A DNA stretch of 64,000 nt from Henricia sp. BOLD:AAB3569 (lineage: Eukaryota; Echinodermata; Asteroidea; Spinulosida; Echinasteridae): the NCBI GenBank assembly GCA_037783545.1, contig JBBELK010001552.1:1-64000 (forward strand), given 5' to 3'. Positions 45,422 to 57,477 of the stretch are shown here, piece by piece; within the stretch, counting starts at the first letter, position 1; the number at the start of each line of letters is the position of its first letter. The notes under the pieces are model-generated. The model saw only the letters and a program-made list of their open reading frames with translations. It made no database searches and was not told the DNA's origin. The position numbers and the translations under genes were made by a program.

Positions 45422-46780
45422 TCAATTTTTTATGACAAGTGCGCAATATAGAGAGTTTAGGGCATGCAAAATTTGAAGTTCGTCGGAACATTTTTCGACC
45501 TCCAAATTTGCCGACGTTTGGACCACACTTTGACCAAATTGCCGAGCCAAACTGCGGTGCGTTAACGACAGTCCGAATGACTGAGCATGCGCACAACTCA
45601 GGAGTACCCCACAGAGGTGTGTACAGACAGCCACGGTTTGCGTGAGAGCAGTCAGGAAGCCTCAACCCAGTTTTTTCTAAACTTTGAAATTTCTCTGCCA
45701 TTTCCCGGCGAAAGTCTGTCAATTTTTTTATGACAAGTGCGCAATATAGAGAGTTTAGGGCATGCAAAATTTGAAGTTCGTCGGAACATTTTTCGACCTC
45801 CAAATTTGCAGACGTTTGGACCACACTTTGACCAAATTGCCGAGCCAAACTGCGGTGCGTTAACGACAGTCCGAATGACTGAGCATGCGCACAACTCAGG
45901 AGTACCCCAAAGAGGTGTGTACAGACAGCCACGGTTTGCGTGAGAGCAGTCAGGAAGCCTCAACCCAGTTTTTTCTAAACTTTGAAATTTCTCTGCCATT
46001 TCCCGGCGAAAGTCTGTCAATTTGTTATGACAAGTGCGCAATATAGAGAGTTTAGGGCATGCGAAATTTGAAGTTCGTCGGAACATTTTTTCGACCTCCA
46101 AATTTGCCGACGTTTGGACCACACTTTGACCAAATTGCCGAGCCAAACTGCGGTGCGTTAACGACAGTCCGAATGACTGAGCATGCGCACAACTCAGGAG
46201 TACCCCAAAGAGGTGTGTACAGACAGCCACGGTTTGCGTGAGAGCAGTCAGGAAGCCTCAACCTAGTTTTTTCTAAACTTTGAAATTTCTCTGCCATTTC
46301 CCGGCGAAAGTCTGTCAATTTTTTATGACAAGTGCGCAATATAGAGAGTTTAGGGCATGCAAAATTTGAAGTTCGTCGGAACATTTTTCGACCTCCAAAT
46401 CTGCCGACGTTTGGACCACACTTTGACCAAATTGCCGAGCCAAACTGCGGTGCGTTAACGACAGTCCGAATGACTGAGCATGCGCACAACTCAGGAGTAC
46501 CCCAAAGAGGTGTGTACAGACAGCCACGGTTTGCGTGAGAGCAGTCAGGAAGCCTCAACCCAGTTTTTTCTAAACTTTGAAATTTCTCTGCCATTTCCCG
46601 GCGAAAGTCTGTCAATTTTTTATGACAAGTGCGCAATATAGAGAGTTTAGGGCATGCAAAATTTGAAGTTCGTCGGAACATTTTTCGACCTCCAAATTTG
46701 CCGACGTTTGGACCACACTTTGACCAAATTGCCGAGCCAAACTGCGGTGCGTTAACGACAGTCCGAATGACTGAGCATGC
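45422..46780. repeat. Higher-order repeat block, right copy (8-monomer period)
   Basis: Partner of 43045-44400, with the same rare variants at about 45609, 45806, 46019, 46059, 46260 and 46398. The added T at about 46086 breaks the minus-strand open frame here, and it must have come after the duplication. Confidence 0.9.
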
Positions 46781-49700
46781 GCACAACTCAGGAGTACCCC
46801 AAAGAGGTGTGTACAGACAGCCACGGTTTGCGTGAGAGCAGTCAGGAAGCCTCAACCCAGTTTTTTCTAAACTTTGAAATTTCTCTGCCATTTCCCGGCG
46901 AAAGTCTGTCAATTTTTTATGACAAGTGCGCAATATAGAGAGTTTAGGGCATGCAAAATTTGAAGTTCGTCGGAACATTTTTCGACCTCCAAATTTGCCG
47001 ACGTTTGGACCACACTTTGACCAAATTGCCGAGCCAAACTGCGGTGCGTTAACGACAGTCCGAATGACTGAGCATTCGCACAACTCAGGAGTACCCCAAA
47101 GAGGTGTGTACAGACAGCCACGGTTTGCGTGAGAGCAGTCAGGAAGCCTCAACCCAGTTTTTTCTAAACTTTGAAATTTCTCTGCCATTTCCCGGCGAAA
47201 GTCTGTCAATTTTTTATGACAAGTGCGCAATATAGAGAGTTTAGGGCATGCAAAATTTGAAGTTCGTCGGAACATTTTTCGACCTCCAAATTTCCCGACG
47301 TTTGGACCACACTTTGACCAAATTGCCGAGCCAAACTGCGGTGCGTTATCGACAGTCCGAATGACTGAGCATGCGCACAACTCAGGAGTACCCCAAAGAG
47401 GTGTGTACAGACAGCCACGGTTTGCGTGAGAGCAGTCAGGAAGCCTCAACCCAGTTTTTTCTAAACTTTGAAATTTCTCTGCCATTTCCCGGCGAAAGTC
47501 TGTCAATTTTGTATGACAAGTGCGCAATATAGAGAGTTTAGGGCATGCAAAATTTGAAGTTCGTCGGAACATTTTTCGACCTCCAAATTTGCCGACGTTT
47601 GGACCACACTTTGACCAAATTGCCGAGCCAAACTGCGGTGCGTTAACGACAGTCCGAATGACTGAGCATGCGCACAACTCAGGAGTACCCCAAACAGGTG
47701 TGTACAGACAGCCACGGTTTGCGTGAGAGCAGTCAGGAAGCCTCAACCCAGTTTTTTCTAAACTTTGAAATTTCTCTGCCATTTCCCGGCGAAAGTCTGT
47801 CAATTTTTTTATGACAAGTGCGCAATATAGAGAGTTTAGGGCATGCAAAATTTGAAGTTCGTCGGAACATTTTTCGACCTCCAAATTTGCCGACGTTTGG
47901 ACCACACTTTGACCAAATTGCCGAGCCAAACTGCGGTGCGTTAACGACAGTCCGAATGACTGAGCATGCGCACAACTCAGGAGTACCCCAAAGAGGTGTG
48001 TACAGACAGCCACGGTTTGCGTGAGAGCAGTCAGGAAGCCTCAACCCAGTTTTTTCTAAACTTTGAAATTTCTCTGCCATTTCCCGGCGAAAGTCTGTCA
48101 ATATTTTATGACAAGTGCGCAATATAGAGAGTTTAGGGCATGCAAAATTTGAAGTTCGTCGGAACATTTTTCGACCTCCAAATTTGCCGACGTTTGGACC
48201 ACACTTTGACCAAATTGCCGAGCCAAACTGCGGTGCGTTAACGACAGTCCGAATGACTGAGCATGCGCACAACTCAGGAGTACCCCAAAGAGGTGTGTAC
48301 AGACAGCCACGGTTTGCGTGAGAGCAGTCAGGAAGCCTCAACCCAGTTTTTTCTAAACTTTGAAATTTCTCTGCCATTTCCCGGCGAAAGTCTGTCAATA
48401 TTTTATGACAAGTGCGCAATATAGAGAGTTTAGGGCATGCAAAATTTGAAGTTCGTCGGAACATTTTTCGACCTCCAAATTTGCCGACGTTTGGACCACA
48501 CTTTGACCAAATTGCCGAGCCAAACTGCGGTGCGTTAACGACAGTCCGAATGACTGAGCATGCGCACAACTCAGGAGTACCCCAAAGAGGTGTGTACAGA
48601 CAGCCACGGTTTGCGTGAGAGCAGTCAGGAAGCCTCAACCCAGTTTTTTCTAAACTTTGAAATTTCTCTGCCATTTCCCGGCGAAAGTCTGTCAATTTTT
48701 TATGACAAGTGCGCAATATAGAGAGTTTAGGGCATGCAAAATTTGAAGTTCGTCGGAACATTTTTCGACCTCCAAATTTGCCGACGTTTGGACCACACTT
48801 TGACCAAATTGCCGAGCCAAACTGCGGTGCGTTAACGACAGTCCGAATGACTGAGCATGCGCACAACTCAGGAGTACCCCAAAGAGGTGTGTACAGACAG
48901 CCACGGTTTGCGTGAGAGCAGTCAGGAAGCCTCAACCCAGTTTTTTTCTAAACTTTGAAATTTCTCTGCCATTTACCGGCGAAAGTCTGTCAATTTTTTA
49001 TGACAAGTGCGCAATATAGAGAGTTTAGGGCATGCAAAATTTGAAGTTCGTCGGAACATTTTTCGACCTCCAAATTTGCCGACGTTTGGACCACACTTTG
49101 ACCAAATTGCCGAGCCAAACTGCGGTGCGTTAACGACAGTCCGAATGACTGAGCATGCGCACAACTCAGGAGTACCCCAAAGAGGTGTGTACAGACAGCC
49201 ACGGTTTGCGTGAGAGCAGTCAGGAAGCCTCAACCCAGTTTGTTTCTAAACTTTGAAATTTCTCTGCCATTTCCCGGCGAAAGTCTGTCAATTTTTTATG
49301 ACAAGTGCGCAATATAGAGAGTTTAGGGCATGCAAAATTTGAAGTTCGTCGGAACATTTTTCGACCTCCAAATTTGCCGACGTTTGGACCACACTTTGAC
49401 CAAATTGCCGAGCCAAACTGCGGTGCGTTAACGACAGTCCGAATGACTGAGCATGCGCACAACTCAGGAGTACCCCAAAGAGGTGTGTACAGACAGCCAC
49501 GGTTTGCGTGAGAGCAGTCAGGAAGCCTCAACCCCGTTTTTTCTAAACTTTGAAATTTCTCTGCCATTTCCCGGCGAAAGTCTGTCAATTTTGTATGACA
49601 AGTGCGCAATATAGAGAGTTTAGGGCATGCAAAATTTGAAGTTCGTCGGAACATTTTTCGACCTCCAAATTTGCCGACGTTTGGACCACACTTTGACCAA

Positions 49701-52700
49701 ATTGCCGAGCCAAACTGCGGTGCGTTAACGACAGTCCGAATGACTGAGCATGCGCACAACTCAGGAGTACCCCAAAGAGGTGTGTACAGACAGCCACGGT
49801 TTGCGTGAGAGCAGTCAGGAAGCCTTAACCCAGTTTTTTTCTAAACTTTGAAATTTCTCTGCCATTTCCCGGCGAAAGTCTGTCAATTTTTTATGACAAG
49901 TGCGCAATATAGAGAGTTTAGGGCATGCAAAATTTGAAGTTCGTCGGAACATTTTTCGACCTCCAAATTTGCCGACGTTTGGACCACACTTTGACCAAAT
50001 TGCCGAGCCAAACTGCGGTGCGTTAACGACAGTCCGAATGACTGAGCATGCGCACAACTCAGGAGTACCCCAAAGAGGTGTGTACAGACAGCCACGGTTT
50101 GCGTGAGAGCAGTCAGGAAGCCTCAACCCAGTTTTTTCTAAACTTTGAAATTTCACTGCCATTTCCCGGCGAAAGTCTGTCAATTTTTTATGACAAGTGC
50201 GCAATATAGAGAGTTTAGGGCATGCAAAATTTGAAGTTCGTCGGAACATTTTTCGACCTCCAAATTTGCCGACGTTTGGACCACACTTTGACCAAATTGC
50301 CGAGCCAACCTGCGGTGCGTTAACGACAGTCCGAATGACTGAGCATGCGCACAACTCAGGAGTACCCCAAAGAGGTGTGTACAGACAGCCACGGTTTGCG
50401 TGAGAGCAGTCAGGAAGCCTCAACCCAGTTTTTTCTAAACTTTGAAATTTCTCTGCCATTTCCCGGCGAAAGTCTGTCAATTTTTTATGACAAGTGCGCA
50501 ATATAGAGAGTTTAGGGCATGCAAAATTTGAAGTTCGTCGGAACATTTTTCGACCTCCAAATTTGCCGACGTTTGGACCACACTTTGACCAAATTGCCGA
50601 GCCAAACTGCGGTGCGTTAACGACAGTCCGAATGACTGAGCATGCGCACAACTCAGGAGTACCCCAAAGAGGTGTGTACAGACAGCCACGGTTTGCGTGA
50701 GAGCAGTCAGGAAGCCTCAACCTAGTTTTTTCTAAACTTTGAAATTTCTCTGCCATTTCCCGGCGAAAGTCTGTCAATTTTTTTATGACAAGTGCGCAAT
50801 ATAGAGAGTTTAGGGCATGCAAAATTTGAAGTTCGTCGGAACATTTTTCGACCTCCAAATTTGCCGACGTTTGGACCACACTTTGACCAAATTGCCGAGC
50901 CAAACTGCGGTGCGTTAACGACAGTCCGAATGACTGAGCATGCGCACAACTCAGGAGTACCCCCAAAGAGGTGTGTACAGACAGCCACGGTTTGCGTGAG
51001 AGCAGTCAGGAAGCCTCAACCCAGTTTTTTTCTAAACTTTGAAATTTCTCTGCCATTTCCCGGCGAAAGTCTGTCAATTTTTTATGACAAGTGCGCAATA
51101 TAGAGAGTGTAGGGCATGCAAAATTTGAAGTTCGTCGGAACATTTTTCGACCTCCAAATTTGCCGACGTTTGGACCACACTTTGACCAAATTGCCGAGCC
51201 AAACTGCGGTGCGTTAACGACAGTCCGAATGACTGAGCATGCGCACAACTCAGGAGTACCCCAAAGAGGTGTGTACAGACAGCCACGGTTTGCGTGAGAG
51301 CAGTCAGGAAGCCTCAACCCAGTTTGTTCTAAACTTTGAAATTTCTCTGCCATTTCCCGGCGAAAGTCTGTCAATTTTTTATGACAAGTGCGCAATATAG
51401 AGAGTTTAGGGCATGCAAAATTTGAAGTTCGTCGGAACATTTTTCGACCTCCAAATTTGCCGACGTTTGGACCACACTTTGACCAAATTGCCGAGCCAAA
51501 CTGCGGTGCGTTAACGACAGTCCGAATGACTGAGCATGCGCACAACTCAGGAGTACCCCAAAGAGGTGTGTACAGACAGCCACGGTTTGCGTGAGAGCAG
51601 TCAGGAAGCCTCAACCCAGTTTTTTCTAAACTTTGAAATTTCTCTGCCATTTCCCGGCGAAAGTCTGTCAATTTTTTATGACAAGTGCGCAATATAGAGA
51701 GTTTAGGGCATGCAAAATTTGAAGTTCGTCGGAACATTTTTCGACCTCCAAATTTGCCGACGTTTGGACCACACTTTGACCAAATTGCCGAGCCAAACTG
51801 CGGTGCGTTAACGACAGTCCGAATGACTGAGCATGCGCACAACTCAGGAGTACCCCAAAGAGGTGTGTACAGACAGCCACGGTTTGCGTGAGAGCAGTCA
51901 GGAAGCCTCAACCCATTTTTTTTCTAAACTTTGAAATTTCTCTGCCATTTCACGGCGAAAGTCTGTCAATTTTTTATGACAAGTGCGCAATATAGAGAGT
52001 TTAGGGCATGCACAATTTGAAGTTCGTCGGAACATTTTTCGACCTCCAAATTTGCCGACGTTTGGACCACACTTTGACCAAATTGCCGAGCCAAACTGCG
52101 GTGCGTTAACGACAGTCCGAATGACTGAGCATGCGCACAACTCAGAAGTACCCCAAAGAGGTGTGTACAGACAGCCACGGTTTGCGTGAGAGCAGTCAGG
52201 AAGCCTCAACCCATTTTTTTCTAAACTTTGAAATTTCTCTGCCATTTCACGGCGAAAGTCTGTCAATTTTTTATGACAAGTGCGCAATATAGAGAGTTTA
52301 GGGCATGCAAAATTTGAAGTTCGTCGGAACATTTTTCGACCTCCAAATTTGCCGACGTTTGGACCACACTTTGACCAAATTGCCGAGCCAAACTGCGGTG
52401 CGTTAACGACAGTCCGAATGACTGAGCATGCGCACAACTCAGGAGTACCCCAAAGAGGTGTGTACAGACAGCCACGGTTTGCGTGAGAGCAGTCAGGAAG
52501 CCTCAACCCAGTTTTTTCTAAACTTTGAAATTTCTCTGCCATTTCCCGGCGAAAGTCTGTCAATTTTTTATGACAAGTGCGCAATATAGAGAGTTTAGGG
52601 CATGCACAATTTGAAGTTCGTCGGAACATTTTTCGACCTCCAAATTTGCCGACGTTTGGACCACACTTTGACCAAATTGCCGAGCCAAACTGCGGTGCGT

Positions 52701-55700
52701 TAACGACAGTCCGAATGACTGAGCATGCGCACAACTCAGGAGTACCCCAAAGAGGTGTGTACAGACAGCCACGGTTTGCGTGAGAGCAGTCAGGAAGCCT
52801 CAACCCAGTTTTTTCTAAACTTTGAAATTTCTCTGCCATTTCCCGGCGAAAGTCTGTCAATTTTTTATGACAAGTGCGCAATATAGAGAGTTTAGGGCAT
52901 GCAAAATTTGAAGTTCTTCGGAACATTTTTCGACCTCCAAATTTGCCGACGTTTGGACCACACTTTGACCAAATTGCCGAGCCAAACTGCGGTGCGTTAA
53001 CGACAGTCCGAATGACTGAGCATGCGCACAACTCAGGAGTACCCCAAAGAGGTGTGTACAGACAGCCACGGTTTGCGTGAGAGCAGTCAGGAAGCCTCAA
53101 CCCATTTTTTTCTAAACTTTGAAATTTCTCTACCATTTCACGGCGAAAGTATGTCAATTTGTTATGACAAGTGCGCAATATAGAGAGTTTAGGGCATGCA
53201 AAATTTGAAGTTCGTCGGAACATTTTTCGACCTCCAAATTTGCCGACGTTTGGACCACACTTTGACCAAATTGCCGAGCTAAACTGCGGTGCGTTAACGA
53301 CAGTCCGAATGACTGAGCATGCGCACAACTCAGGAGTACCCCAAAGAGGTGTGTACAGACAGCCACGGTTTGCGTGAGAGCAGTCAGGAAGCCTCAACCC
53401 AGTTTTTTCTAAACTTTGAAATTTCTCTGCCATTTCCCGGCGAAAGTCTGTCAATTTTTTATGACAAGTGCGCAATATAGAGAGTTTAGGGCATGCAAAA
53501 TTTGAAGTTCGTCGGAACATTTTTCGACCTCCAAATTTGCCGACGTTTGGACCACACTTTGACCAAATTGCCGAGCCAAACTGCGGTGCGTTAACGACAG
53601 TCCGAATGACTGAGCATGCGCACAACTCAGGAGTACCCCAAAGAGGTGTGTACAGACAGCCACGGTTTGCGTGAGAGCAGTCAGGAAGCCTCAACCCAGT
53701 TTTTTCTAAACTCTGAAATTTCTCTGCCATTTCCCGGCGAAAGTCTGTCAATTTTTTATGACAAGTGCGCAATATAGAGAGTTTAGGGCATGCAAAATTT
53801 GAAGTTCGTCGGAACATTTTTCGACCTCCAAATTTGCCGACGTTTCGACCACACTTTGACCAAATTGCCGAGCCAAACTGCGGTGCGTTAACGACAGTCC
53901 GAATGACTGAGCATGCGCACAACTCAGGAGTACCCCAAAGAGATGTGTACAGACAGCCACGGTTTGCGTGAGAGCAGTCAGGAAGCCTCAACCTAGTTTT
54001 TTCTAAACTTTGAAATTTCTCTGCCATTTCCCGGCGAAAGTCTGTCAATTTTGTATGACAAGTGCGCAATATAGAGAGTTTAGGGCATGCAAAATTTGAA
54101 GTTCGTCGGAACATTTTTCGACCTCCAAATCTGCCGACGTTTGGACCACACTTTGACCAAATTGCCGAGCCAAACTGCGGTGCGTTAACGACAGTCCGAA
54201 TGACTGAGCATGCGCACCTCTCGGGAGTACCCCAAAGAGGTGTGGACAGACAGCCACGGTTTGCGTGAGAGCAGTCAGGAAGCCTCAACCCAGTTTTTTC
54301 TAAACTTTGAAATTTCTCTGCCATTTCCCGGCGAAAGTCTGTCAATTTTTTATGACATGTGCGCAATATAGAGAGTTTAGGGCATGCAAAATTTGAAGTT
54401 CGTCGGAACATTTTTCGACCTCCAAATTTGCCGACGTTTGGACCACACTTTGACCAAATTGCCGAGCCAAACTGCGGTGCGTTAACGACAGTCCGAATGA
54501 CTGAGCATGCGCACAACTCAGGAGTACCCCAAAGAGGTGTGTACAGACAGCCACGGTTTGCGTGAGAGCAGTCAGGAAGCCTCAACCCATTTTTTTTCTA
54601 AACTTTGAAATTTCTCTGCCATTTCACGGCGAAAGTCTGTCAATTTTTTATGACAAGTGCGCAATATAGAGAGTTTAGGGCATGCAAAATTTGAAGTTCG
54701 TCGGTACATTTTTCGACCTCCAAATTTGCCGACGTTTGGACCACACTTTGACCAAATTGCCGAGCCAAACTGCGGTGCGTTAACGACAGTCCGAATGACT
54801 GAGCATGCGCACAACTCAGAAGTACCCCAAAGAGGTGTGTACAGACAGCCACGGTTTGCGTGAGAGCAGTCAGGAAGCCTCAACCCATTTTTTTCTAAAC
54901 TTTGAAATTTCTCTGCCATTTCACGGCGAAAGTCTGTCAATTTTTTATGACAAGTGCGCAATATAGAGAGTTTAGGGCATGCAAAATTTGAAGTTCGTCG
55001 GAACATTTTTCGACCTCCAAATTTGCCGACGTTTGGACCACACTTTGACCAAATTGCCGAGCCAAACTGCGGTGCGTTAACGACAGTCCGAATGACTGAG
55101 CATGCGCACAACTCATGAGTGCCCCAAAGAGGTGTGTACAGACAGCCACGGTTTGCGTGAGAGCAGTCAGGAAGCCTCAACCCAGTTTTTTCTAAACTTT
55201 GAAATTTCTCTGCCATTTCCCGGCGAAAGTCTGTCAATTTTTTATGACAAGTGCGCAATATAGAGAGTTTAGGGCATGCACAATTTGAAGTTCGTCGGAA
55301 CATTTTTCGACCTCCAAATTTGCCGACGTTTGGACCACACTTTGACCAAATTGCCGAGCCAAACTGCGGTGCGTTAACGACAGTCCGAATGACTGAGCAT
55401 GCGCACAACTCAGGAGTACCCCAAAGAGGTGTATACAGACAGCCACGGTTTGCGTGAGAGCAGTCAGGAAGCCTCAACCCAGTTTTTTCTAAACTTTGAA
55501 ATTTCTCTGCCATTTCCCGGCGAAAGTCTGTCAATTTTTTTATGACAAGTGCGCAATATAGAGAGTTTAGGGCATGCAAAATTTGAAGTTCGTCGGAAAA
55601 TTTTTCGACCTCCAAATTTGCCGACGTTTGGACCACACTTTGACCAAATTGCCGAGCCAAACTGCGGTGCGTTAACGACAGTCCGAATGACTGAGCATGC

Positions 55701-56840
55701 GCACAACTCAGGAGTACCCCAAAGAGGTGTGTACAGACAGCCACGGTTTGCGTGAGAGCAGTCAGGAAGCCTCAACCCATTTTTTCTAAACTTTGAAATT
55801 TCTCTGCCATTTCACGGCGAAAGTATGTCAATTTGTTATGACAAGTGCGCAATATAGAGAGTTTAGGGCATGCAAAATTTGAAGTTCGTCGGAACATTTT
55901 TCGACCTCCAAATTTGCCGACGTTTGGACCACACTTTGACCAAATTGCCGAGCCAAACTGCGGTGCGTTAACGACAGTCCGAATGACTGAGCATGCGCAC
56001 CTCTCGGGAGTACCCCAAAGAGGTGTGGACAGACAGCCACGGTTTGCGTGAGAGCAGTCAGGAAGCCTCAACCCAGTTTTTTCTAAACTTTGAAATTTCT
56101 CTGCCATTTCCCGGCGAAAGTCTGTCAATTTGTTATGACAAGTGCGCAATATAGAGAGTTTAGGGCATGCAAAATTTGAAGTTCGTCGGAACATTTTTCG
56201 ACCTCCAAATTTGCCGACGTTTGGACCACACTTTGACCAAATTGCCGAGCCTAACTGCGGTGCGTTAACGACAGTCCGAATGACTGAGCATGCGCACAAC
56301 TCGGGAGTACCCCAAAGAGGTGTGTACAGACAGCCACGGTTTGCGTGAGAGCAGTCAGGAAGCCTCAACCCAGTTTTTTCTAAACTTTGAAATTTCTCTG
56401 CCATTTCCGGGCGAAAGTCTGTCAATTTTTTATGACAAGTGCGCAATATAGAGAGTTTAGGGCATGCAAAATTTGAAGTTCGTCGGAACATTTTTCGACC
56501 TCCAAATTTGCCGACGTTTGGACCACACTTTGACCAAATTGCCGAGCCAAACTGCGGTGCGTTAACGACAGTCCGAATGACTGAGCATGCGCACAACTCA
56601 GGAGTACCCCAAAGAGGTGTGTACAGACAGCCACGGTTTGCGTGAGAGCAGTCAGGAAGCCTCAACCCAGTTTTTTCTAAACTTTGAAATTTCTCTGCCA
56701 TTTCCCGGCGAAAGTCTGTCAATTTTTTATGACAAGTGCGCAATATAGAGAGTTTAGGGCATGCAAAATTTGAAGTTCGTCGGAACATTTTTCGACCTCC
56801 AAATTTGCCGAGGTTTGGACCACACTTTGACCAAATTGCC

Positions 56841-57477
56841 TTTTTCTAAAATGTTTTATTCGTCCGAATAAAACACGCTAACCAGTCCAACGTTGTTACC
56901 GATAGAACCAGTGCTTCAGCCGTTGTCGTTGCCAGTCCAGGTCATTTATCCACTAAGCGTTCGCCGTTATTGCCAAATTTCCTCATTCGTAGTCGTTGCC
57001 AGTCCAGGTCATTTATCCACCAATTGTTCGCCGTTATTGCCAAATTTCCTCATTCGTTGTCGTTGCCAGTCCAGGTCATTTATCCACCAAATTTCCTCAT
57101 TCGTTGTCGTTGCCAATCCAGGTCATTATCCGGCGAGTATTCTCCATCACAATCATCACCAATCTTGGTCGATCGTGTCCGAGTATCAGGTCATATCCTT
57201 CGAGAAGCACCACAGGTACATCCTCATAAAACCACAATCGTCACCAGTCCAGGTCTGGAAGAATCAAGACCGCAGACTCGGATCCAATCGTGTTCCAAAA
57301 TTGTATCGGCGTTCCCCGTGACGTACGTACTGGTCACTCCATCATTGAGCAACGTTCCAGGACATCACGGGATTCCGCGAAAAACTCCTCCAAACTACCT
57401 ATGTGCAAGGGTAGTCCTTTGGAAAGCGGTCATCACAGGCAGGCGAGGGAAGAACCCGTACGCCAACCCGACCGCCC
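56841..57477 (-). mobile_element. Composite non-satellite insert, copy 2 (~637 bp)
   Basis: Same insert as at 41845, in the same orientation, with the same left joint after CCAAATTGCC and the same right joint into CCAAACTGCGG. It has one minisatellite unit fewer (starts at 56927, 56994, 57061, 57108) and a few base changes (CAGCCGTTG for CAGGCGTTG near 56918, TTGTATCGG for TTGCATCGG near 57301, GGCAGGCGAGGGA for GGCCAGCGAGGAA near 57439). Identical joints in the monomer mean the two inserts derive from one event followed by copying of the array. The satellite resumes at once on the right without the 27-bp duplication seen in copy 1. Confidence 0.8.

Larger units (their letters stand above)
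42598..56840. repeat. Family B satellite array, central segment (~48 monomers)
   Basis: B units from the one starting at 42765 to the last at 56736, nearly all 297 bp apart. Shared rare variants reveal nested higher-order repeats: an 8-unit shift of 2377 bp (43.0-44.3 kb to 45.4-46.7 kb), an 18-unit shift of about 5352 bp (44.85 to 50.2 kb), a 9-unit shift of 2674 bp (51.98-53.2 to 54.66-55.8 kb) and a 6-unit shift of 1783 bp (54.06 to 55.85 kb). One frame of the minus strand stays open for 885 and 895 codons (43275-45932, 51898-54585), which I attribute to the 297-bp length. No gene is supported. Confidence 0.95.
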
